From Gammaproteobacteria bacterium (GTDB lineage Bacteria; Pseudomonadota; Gammaproteobacteria; DSM-19610): DNA of 12,562 nucleotides. The stretch is taken from positions 1 to 12,562 of the forward strand of contig DRQL01000002.1 in assembly GCA_011371465.1 (NCBI GenBank). The letters run 5' to 3'. Within the stretch, counting starts at the first letter, position 1; the number at the start of each line of letters is the position of its first letter. The notes beneath the pieces are model-generated. The model saw only the letters and a list, made by a program, of their open reading frames with translations, ran no database searches and was not told the origin of the DNA. The position numbers were made by a program, and so were the translations under genes. Below are positions 7,393 to 12,562 of this stretch, piece by piece.

Positions 7393-7575
7393 GGATTCGG
7401 TATCGAAAGCATATCGCATCCTGGATTCAGGTGACCAGAGCCAACTTCCATCACCGGTCCGGCCAGCGCCGATCGAGTCCTCGCGCCCATATCAGGGTTT
7501 GGTTATATTCCTGCCCGGCGCGTACTATTTTATGCGCAGATGGTCGCAGAGATATGTCCGCAAGACTGGCATTGC

Positions 7576-7579
7576 AGGA
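7576..7579 (+). promoter_or_regulatory. Shine-Dalgarno site that decides the start of the unknown gene
   Basis: AGGA lies six bases before the ATG at 7586. The frame stays open back to a TTG at 7499, with another ATG at 7532, but neither has a comparable site. The added N-terminus would also be unusual (Tyr/Arg/Trp-rich), so 7586 is preferred. Confidence 0.55.
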
Positions 7580-7585
7580 TCACCC

Positions 7586-8179
7586 ATGATTGCTTCAAAC
7601 CCTACCCCCAAACTGGCACGGGGCCTGAACAAACGACTGGTGCGGGAATTATCGACAGCGGTCAAATCCCGGGTCGATGAAGCAATCCGGAAAACCATGC
7701 AGCGCAACCGCGAGCAGAAATCCCGCAAGGGCTGGTATCGCCAGGTAGTATCCGAACTGTGCGGTTTTGTTGGAGATTCCTACGTTGGCACAGCAGCTCT
7801 ACCGACCAGGCCCAAGCATCCGGCCTGCCTGGTCCTGTACCTGGACAGCTGTGAAGTCGAAGGCCGGCTACAACTGGTCTGTTTTCAGATCGACTCGAAA
7901 ACCTTTACCGTGGAACCGAAAGTAGTCGGACTCTATGTCGCCAGGCACGCCCTGGAACGGGTTTTCCAGCGACTGGGGTTGAGCCGTTCAGAGGAAGCCA
8001 TGCAGGAGATCATACCCGCCATCGAGGAGCTGCTGCTGAACCCGGTACTCGGCGAGATCCGCATTAAATCCCGGCACGGCCTGTTCCTGGGCAACAGTGA
8101 AAAAAACGAGGCTGGTAATATAACCGCAGTGATTACCACCTTTGTGGACGACTCCCGACTACGGCCTGACCAGCTGTAA
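7586..8179 (+). CDS. Protein of unknown function
   Basis: Soluble protein of 197 residues that I do not recognise. The first about 55 residues are very basic and helical (LNKRLVREL, AIRKTMQRNREQKSRKG), which would suit nucleic-acid or membrane-surface contact. A more hydrophobic alpha/beta region follows: HPACLVLYLDS (78-88), LQLVCFQIDSKTFTVEP (95-111), VARHALERVFQRLGL (118-132), then SRHGLFLGN (162-170) and GNITAVITTFVDDSRL (177-192). The order of His-x-x-x-Arg helix, second His near the C-terminus and final Thr-rich strand is loosely reminiscent of BECR-fold RNases (barnase/RelE-like), but this is pattern likeness only. No signal peptide or transmembrane helix. It stands alone, divergent from the oxygenase gene and convergent with the GT41 gene, and its base composition matches its neighbours. 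Whether it belongs to the glycan system is unknown. Confidence 0.72.
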   Translation: MIASNPTPKLARGLNKRLVRELSTAVKSRVDEAIRKTMQRNREQKSRKGWYRQVVSELCGFVGDSYVGTAALPTRPKHPACLVLYLDSCEVEGRLQLVCFQIDSKTFTVEPKVVGLYVARHALERVFQRLGLSRSEEAMQEIIPAIEELLLNPVLGEIRIKSRHGLFLGNSEKNEAGNITAVITTFVDDSRLRPDQL

Positions 8180-8260
8180 AAGCACAGGGCAGGCCTGCAC
8201 TACCCGGCGTGTTCACGGAAACCGACGGGGCGGCGAGGTGTCATATCAAGGCATGGTGCA

Positions 8261-10462
8261 CTACGCCTTTTGCTGACAGGCTTCCGACCAGATCTCACGG
8301 TAAGCCTGCTCCAGTCTTGCCGTAAATGCCGGGAAGTTCATCAATATGGATTCCCTGAAGTCATCTCTCAGCGTTTTCCGCAGCACTGCGATCAACCTCC
8401 TGTCCGCGGCGATGGTGGCTGCTTTTTCTATGTATTCCTCTTCACTTCGGGCAATGAATTCACTGTGCCCTGCGGCATTCACTATCGACGAACAGACACG
8501 TGCAGCATGCCGGTCCCCGTATAAAGTGATCACAGGAACACCCATCCACAGTGCCTCCAGTGCGATGGTATGATTGTTGTATGGCAGGGTATCGAGCATG
8601 ACATCACATTCCGACATAAGCGCCATAATCTCTGTGCCCGCTGGCAACGATCGATAGCGATCCGGGACCTCGCCGACAAAATCGAGGCGGGCGCTGTCGA
8701 TCCCTTCTTTCTCAAAAAGAGACTCGAACCGCTTCCTTGCAAACTCATTGATCGATAGGCGCATTATCAGCAGCCTGGAACCGGGCACGCGATGCAGAAC
8801 CCTGCTCCACAGCCTGACCACCTGTTTATTGATCTTGTACAGGTTGCTGAAGGAACCAAAGGTCACATAGCCATTGCTCTCGCATGGCGGCGACTCCTGG
8901 ATATCGGGCGCCTGCGGATTAGGCTGGTAGCAGATAAAACATTCACCAAGCGAGCGCAGTTTTTCCGTGTGCCATTGCTGATCGCTTTCCATGTCGAGCA
9001 GGTCGTCGGTCAGCTTGTAGTCGATCGCACCCAGCCCGGTAGTATTGGGGTAGGCCTCATACTCCACCTGCACAGGGGCCGGCTTCATCGCCAGCACCGG
9101 GAGACGATTACCACCCGTATGCCCCGACAGGTCAATCAGGATGTCGATATTGTCGTCATATATGGTCTGCGCCAGACGGGCATCTGACATGCTGTATACA
9201 TCGCGCCACTGGTCCGCCAGGGCTTCGAAACGTTTCGTTATATGATCCTTGCTTGCGTTATTATAATAGCAGTACAGCTCAAAGCCGGATTTGTCATGCT
9301 GCCTGAAAAACGGCTCTATCACGTAATAGACGGCATGGTTTTTGAGATCCGCTGATATATACCCGATTCGCAGCTTCCTGTCGGCCGAGTAGTCGTGGTG
9401 GGCATGATCAAAGGCAGGGAGCTTGCGGGCAAACTGTGCGTCCCATTTTTTATGCTCCTCCAGGAATTCCCGGTTGGTAAACTGTGGAAGATAATTTGTA
9501 TTTAACAGGTAGGTGCTGAACAGAGAAGGGTCCGGCTCCAGCAATGCAAGTGCCTTTTTGGTGTACTCCATGCATCTTTCCAGGTCGCCAACCGCCTTGT
9601 AAGCCCCGGACAAGGTCAGCATGGTGCCACCATTACCGGGCGCCACAGCGGCGGATCGCTCCAGCAACTCAATCGCTTCCGATACCCGGTGACACTTGAT
9701 GTAAAAACCTGCCAGCTGATTCAGCACCTCAATATTATCCGGGTATCTCGCGCGCAACTCGTCATAGAGCTGCATGGCTTCGCCGATTTTCCCGGCTTTC
9801 TGGTACAGGGCAGCCAGTTCCAGAGATGGCGCAACAAACCCGCCCGCCAGGCTCCCCGCCTGCCGGTAAAAGGGAAAAGCCTCTTCAGTATCGCCCATGG
9901 CGACAAGCGCCTTGGCCTTGCAATAATATCCCTGGTAGGCGTCACCGTGCCGGCCGATCACGCGATCGAAATATCCGATTGCCTCTGCCGTTCTCCCGGC
10001 ATCCAGCAATGCCTGTCCGTGGAAAAGGCAGGAATCCATATCGTCCTCCCAGAATTTCACCATCTCGGCCGTATAACGGAGCGCTTCATCTGCGCGGTTT
10101 TCACTGATCGCTATCAGGGACAGCAGTCTGAGCGCATGATAATTATTGTGTTGTTGCCGACAGACAGTTTCCAGGCAAGTGACAGCAGCGTCGTTTTCCC
10201 CCTGGTTGTGGCATGCCGACGCCATGAAAAGATTCGCTTCGATATCGTCCGGGTTGATGGCGAGCGCTTTTCCCAGACTGGTTGATGACAGACCGAACCG
10301 GCCCATGTCATGGTAAATGATGCCAGTCATTTTCAGCGCCCAGAACAGCTTTGGCCCCCTGGCCAGATTTTCAAGCAGGGATAGCGCTTCCTGGAACTGC
10401 TTTTTTTGAACGAGCCCGTTTACTTTTTCTTCAACTGTCATCGTGCGGACTTTACTCGCCAT
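8261..10462 (-). CDS. TPR protein with SPINDLY/OGT-like (GT41) glycosyltransferase domain
   Basis: Predicted cytosolic protein O-glycosyltransferase of 733 residues. Residues about 10-310 are tandem tetratricopeptide repeats of roughly 34 residues, expected to form a superhelix that holds the acceptor protein. The catalytic region starts at KLRIGYISADLKNHAVYYVI (363-382); His376 aligns with the key His of human OGT (His498). Then come DILIDLSGHTGGNRLPVL (440-457), APVQVEYEAYPNTTGLGAID (462-481), YVTFGSFSNLYKINKQVV (532-549) with Lys543 matching the UDP-contacting Lys842 of OGT, DVMLDTLPYNNHTIALEALW (620-639) and GDRHAARV (649-656). The GHT...YPNTTGL...IDY pattern is nearer to plant SPINDLY, a protein O-fucosyltransferase, than to animal OGT. 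The donor sugar is not readable. An alternative start is Met8 (10441). It is divergent from a TPR-dioxygenase gene, which suggests a shared theme or target. Confidence 0.93.
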   Translation of the reverse strand: MASKVRTMTVEEKVNGLVQKKQFQEALSLLENLARGPKLFWALKMTGIIYHDMGRFGLSSTSLGKALAINPDDIEANLFMASACHNQGENDAAVTCLETVCRQQHNNYHALRLLSLIAISENRADEALRYTAEMVKFWEDDMDSCLFHGQALLDAGRTAEAIGYFDRVIGRHGDAYQGYYCKAKALVAMGDTEEAFPFYRQAGSLAGGFVAPSLELAALYQKAGKIGEAMQLYDELRARYPDNIEVLNQLAGFYIKCHRVSEAIELLERSAAVAPGNGGTMLTLSGAYKAVGDLERCMEYTKKALALLEPDPSLFSTYLLNTNYLPQFTNREFLEEHKKWDAQFARKLPAFDHAHHDYSADRKLRIGYISADLKNHAVYYVIEPFFRQHDKSGFELYCYYNNASKDHITKRFEALADQWRDVYSMSDARLAQTIYDDNIDILIDLSGHTGGNRLPVLAMKPAPVQVEYEAYPNTTGLGAIDYKLTDDLLDMESDQQWHTEKLRSLGECFICYQPNPQAPDIQESPPCESNGYVTFGSFSNLYKINKQVVRLWSRVLHRVPGSRLLIMRLSINEFARKRFESLFEKEGIDSARLDFVGEVPDRYRSLPAGTEIMALMSECDVMLDTLPYNNHTIALEALWMGVPVITLYGDRHAARVCSSIVNAAGHSEFIARSEEEYIEKAATIAADRRLIAVLRKTLRDDFRESILMNFPAFTARLEQAYREIWSEACQQKA

Positions 10463-10503
10463 GTTGCCGTAAACTGCCTCCCGATCGAAGCCGTGAATGG
10501 TGC

Positions 10504-10509
10504 AGTATA
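10504..10509 (-). promoter_or_regulatory. Candidate -10 box for the TPR-GT41 gene
   Basis: On the minus strand this reads TATACT, five of six bases of the sigma-70 consensus, within an AT-rich island (about 10506-10545) that stands out from the GC-rich surroundings. No convincing -35 hexamer lies at 16-18 bases, so activation or an upstream AT-rich element would be needed. Transcription would start about 35 bases before the gene. A GGGAGG at 10482-10477 could be its ribosome-binding site, but the 14-base spacing to ATG 10462 is long. Confidence 0.3.
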
Positions 10510-10515
10510 GATGTT

Positions 10516-10544
10516 TTTAAATAATAACTGATAGTATTTACAAT
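10516..10544 (+). promoter_or_regulatory. Candidate sigma-70 promoter for the TPR-dioxygenase gene
   Basis: TTTAAA at 10516-10521 and TACAAT at 10539-10544 are separated by 17 bases, matching four of six and five of six consensus bases. They sit in the AT-rich centre of the 184-base divergent intergenic region. The predicted start of transcription near 10551 would give a leader of about 96 bases. The overlap with the opposing -10 candidate suggests the two divergent genes could be co-regulated or compete for polymerase. Confidence 0.35.
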
Positions 10545-10646
10545 CGACGGGGCAGTCGCCTGCCAGGATACTGCCAGCAACCCCGGCAGCAAGCGCCCGC
10601 TCCCCGGAAACCTGTGTACTATTATTGAGTTGGGGCATATTACGCC

Positions 10647-12260
10647 ATGTCAGGCACACAACAAACGCAGCCGGATGCCCTGTTGCAACAGGGCATCCGG
10701 CTGGACCAGGCCGGTCAGCACGATGCCGCCGCAGCCCTGTATCGAAAAATACTCGAACAGCAGGCCGACCACGCCTACGCATCACATTTGCTGGGTGCGA
10801 ATGCACTGCGGAACGGCAATCCTGCAGCGGCCGTCGAGCTGATCAGCACTGCGATCAGGAACAACGCACACGAGCCGGTTTTTCACTTTTTCCTGGGGCA
10901 GGCATTGCAGGAAACGGGGGACCTGCAGGGCGCCCTCTCGGCCTATAGTCTTGCGCTCAGCCTGGCGCCACGCTTCCCGCCCGCCATGTTTCGCCGGGCG
11001 ACTGTACTGGTGGCCCTGCAACGGCTGCCGGAAGCACTGGACAACTTCAGGCAGGCCCTCGCGGCCGAGCCGGAGCTTGGCCACACCGGCCTGCAACAGG
11101 CGCGCGCCTGTAAAAACCGTAACGAGCTGGATACCGCCCGCCGCCTCCTTCACATCGTCCTGGAATATCACCCGCATATGCGCGAGGCACACGTGGAGCT
11201 GGGTAACGTGTTGCTGGCGCAGGAACAGTACGATGAAGCCCGGGAAATATTTGCACGTTTGTTCCGCCTGGAAAGAGGAACAGGATGGGGGGATGCGCCT
11301 TTTACTGAAGAAACAACAGGCGATACCGGGACAGGGGCGGAGCAGCTGCGCGCGTCACCGTTCTTTTTCGAGAACCTGGCCGGACATATCGACTACCTGG
11401 TGGCCCGCGGCAGGCTGCATGGCAGTTTTACCGGCCTGGCGGAAATCTACAGGGAGTTTCTGGCGGAAAGCACCGGCAGGACCAACTCGCAGGGTTTGAT
11501 CACACTCTCGCCGGCACAGGCACGGCGTGTCCAGGCAGTCCTGCCCAAGGCCCTTCACTATGCCGACAGTGCGCCCATCCCCGGCGCGGCGGTAAACCCG
11601 GCCCTGAACGGCATGGACATACAGCAGGACTACCGGGACTCGCCCTGGCAAATGACGTGTTTTGATGACTTCCTGACCCCGGAAGCACTCAACAGCCTGC
11701 GGGATTTCTGCCTGGAATCAACCATCTTCTTTCGCCAGAGCCCAAACACGTTCGTTTCCTCCTACCTCGATGAAGGCTTCAACTGCAGCATCCTGTACCA
11801 GATCGCCTCTGAACTGAAAGCCACGTTTCCGGATGTGCTGGGGCCGTTGCACCTGCAGAACATCTGGTGTTACCGTCAGGCGCCGAGCGGTGACGGCGTT
11901 CGTGCACACTCGGACCAGGCCGCCGTGACATTCAACTTCTGGATCACGGCTGACGATGCCAATCTGGACAAAGACAGCGGCGGACTGGTGCTGTATGACC
12001 GGGAACAACCACACGAGTGGGACTGGTACAAAACCAACTATGAAAAAGACAACCCGGAAGTGCTGCAACGCATCATGTCGTACCTGCAGGATGCGAATAC
12101 AAAAACCATACCCTATCGCGAGAACCGGGCTGTGATGTTCTATTCCAACATGTTTCACCGATCCGACCGTTTTCGCTTCAAACGCGGCTACAGTAACAGC
12201 CGTATGAATGTCACCATGCTGTTCGGGCAACATGCCAGCCAGACGCGACGCATGTCATAA
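10647..12260 (+). CDS. TPR protein with C-terminal 2OG-Fe(II) dioxygenase domain
   Basis: Protein of 537 residues. Residues about 7-205 form tetratricopeptide-like repeats (for example LLQQGIRLDQAGQHDAAAAL at 12-31). A connecting region follows (about 210-335). The last 200 residues are a double-stranded beta-helix oxygenase: CFDDFLTPEALNSLRDF (338-354), NIWCYRQAPSGDGVRAHSDQ (405-424) with the metal pair His421 and Asp423, SGGLVLYDREQPHEWDW (444-460), and AVMFYSNMFHRSDRF (495-509) with distal His504. A basic and Asn-rich segment, FKRGYSNSRMNVTMLFG (511-527), should supply the Arg that binds 2-oxoglutarate (Arg513 or Arg519). The expected reaction is hydroxylation of a protein side chain or a protein-bound glycan, with TPRs choosing the target. 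It has no signal peptide and a poor ribosome-binding site. Codons 8-19 carry a perfect 36-base palindrome. Confidence 0.9.
   Translation: MSGTQQTQPDALLQQGIRLDQAGQHDAAAALYRKILEQQADHAYASHLLGANALRNGNPAAAVELISTAIRNNAHEPVFHFFLGQALQETGDLQGALSAYSLALSLAPRFPPAMFRRATVLVALQRLPEALDNFRQALAAEPELGHTGLQQARACKNRNELDTARRLLHIVLEYHPHMREAHVELGNVLLAQEQYDEAREIFARLFRLERGTGWGDAPFTEETTGDTGTGAEQLRASPFFFENLAGHIDYLVARGRLHGSFTGLAEIYREFLAESTGRTNSQGLITLSPAQARRVQAVLPKALHYADSAPIPGAAVNPALNGMDIQQDYRDSPWQMTCFDDFLTPEALNSLRDFCLESTIFFRQSPNTFVSSYLDEGFNCSILYQIASELKATFPDVLGPLHLQNIWCYRQAPSGDGVRAHSDQAAVTFNFWITADDANLDKDSGGLVLYDREQPHEWDWYKTNYEKDNPEVLQRIMSYLQDANTKTIPYRENRAVMFYSNMFHRSDRFRFKRGYSNSRMNVTMLFGQHASQTRRMS
10668..10703. repeat. Perfect 36-base palindrome inside the TPR-dioxygenase gene
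   Basis: The left arm CAGCCGGATGCCCTGTTG (10668-10685) is the exact reverse complement of the right arm (10686-10703), with no spacer. Symmetry ends at the next pair (G at 10667, G at 10704). In the mRNA it would form a stem of about 16 pairs with a tight loop, starting 22 bases after the A of the ATG. The same bases encode ordinary TPR residues (12 codons, 8-19). There is no T-tract, so it is not a standard terminator. Function unknown. Confidence 0.95.
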
Positions 12261-12283
12261 CAACACACCGGCATCGAAACCCA

Positions 12284-12562
12284 ATGACGAATGATCTGAT
12301 AATTACCGGAATTCCCCGCAGCGGAACAAGTTACCTATGCGCAATACTGAACAAAACCCGGAATACTGTAGTTATTAACGAACCAGAGGAGATCTTCCGG
12401 ATACTGCGTAACGACTCCGGCATATCACTGGCACACTACTACACACATATACGCAACCGTATAAACAATGGCCAGCCTGTCGTCAACAAACTCGTCAACG
12501 GAAAGTTTATTGAGGACACCAATGTGCTGGATGCGCGCACCGCATATACACCCAGCGTAGAC
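12284..12562 (+). CDS. Sulfotransferase-like protein, 5' part only
   Basis: An open frame starts at ATG 12284 and continues through the end of the window (93 codons seen, no stop). The translation begins MTNDLIITGIPRSGTSYLCA, a textbook 5'-phosphosulfate-binding loop (residues 9-17) placed directly at the N-terminus, followed by VVINEPEEIFRI (29-40). The 3'-phosphate-binding segment and the rest lie outside the window. The gene starts 23 bases after the TPR-dioxygenase stop in the same direction, so the two are probably cotranscribed. No clear ribosome-binding site precedes the ATG. This is the third sulfotransferase-like gene in the window. A related P-loop kinase cannot be excluded from so short a fragment. 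Confidence 0.72.
   Translation, partial: MTNDLIITGIPRSGTSYLCAILNKTRNTVVINEPEEIFRILRNDSGISLAHYYTHIRNRINNGQPVVNKLVNGKFIEDTNVLDARTAYTPSVD

Noticed and set aside
7499..7585. TTG or ATG (7532) starts extending the unknown protein upstream
   Set aside because: The stretch lacks a ribosome-binding site at those starts, whereas ATG 7586 has AGGA at good spacing. This stretch more likely holds the 5' leader or promoter.
8180..8260. GCAGGCCTGC palindrome in the 81-base convergent gap as a terminator
   Set aside because: No loop and no T-tract; ten-base palindromes occur about a dozen times by chance in a window this size.

Overview
The window reads as bacterial DNA of moderately high GC (about 55-60% by eye). 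Genes are densely packed, have Shine-Dalgarno sites where these can be seen, and carry protein families common in surface-glycan or protein-glycosylation islands of Gammaproteobacteria. The taxon is an inference from style only. There are no rRNA, tRNA, CRISPR or recognisable insertion-sequence features, and no gene-free stretch exceeds 300 bases.

Layout. Positions 83-5454 (+) hold six genes in one direction: a sulfotransferase-like P-loop protein, a dTDP-sugar 3,4-ketoisomerase (FdtA/QdtA type), a PLP-dependent 3-aminotransferase (FdtB/QdtB type), a second sulfotransferase, a GT-B glycosyltransferase and a SAM-dependent methyltransferase. The ketoisomerase, aminotransferase and second sulfotransferase overlap at their ends, so they are probably translationally coupled. 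Positions 5618-7378 (-) hold a small two-gene unit: a putative 2OG-Fe(II) oxygenase followed by a FemAB/GNAT-like acyltransferase. Positions 7586-8179 (+) hold one protein of unknown function. Positions 8261-10462 (-) hold a 733-residue TPR protein with a SPINDLY/O-GlcNAc-transferase-like (GT41) catalytic region. Divergent from it, 10647-12260 (+) holds a 537-residue TPR protein with a C-terminal 2OG-Fe(II) dioxygenase domain. A third sulfotransferase-like gene begins at 12284 and runs off the window.

How the genes may work together (inference). FdtA and FdtB would make a dTDP-3-amino-3,6-dideoxyhexose (Fuc3N or Qui3N). The FemAB-like protein may acylate the amine. The GT-B enzyme, methyltransferase and sulfotransferases could assemble and decorate a glycan. 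The GT41 enzyme would attach a sugar directly to Ser/Thr of a protein, and the two 2OG oxygenases could hydroxylate protein or glycan. Flagellin or another surface protein is a natural target, but no acceptor gene lies in the window.

The most striking non-coding signal is a perfect 36-base palindrome (10668-10703) inside the first 20 codons of the TPR-dioxygenase gene. It is far too long to be chance, and it would fold into a very stable hairpin in the mRNA.
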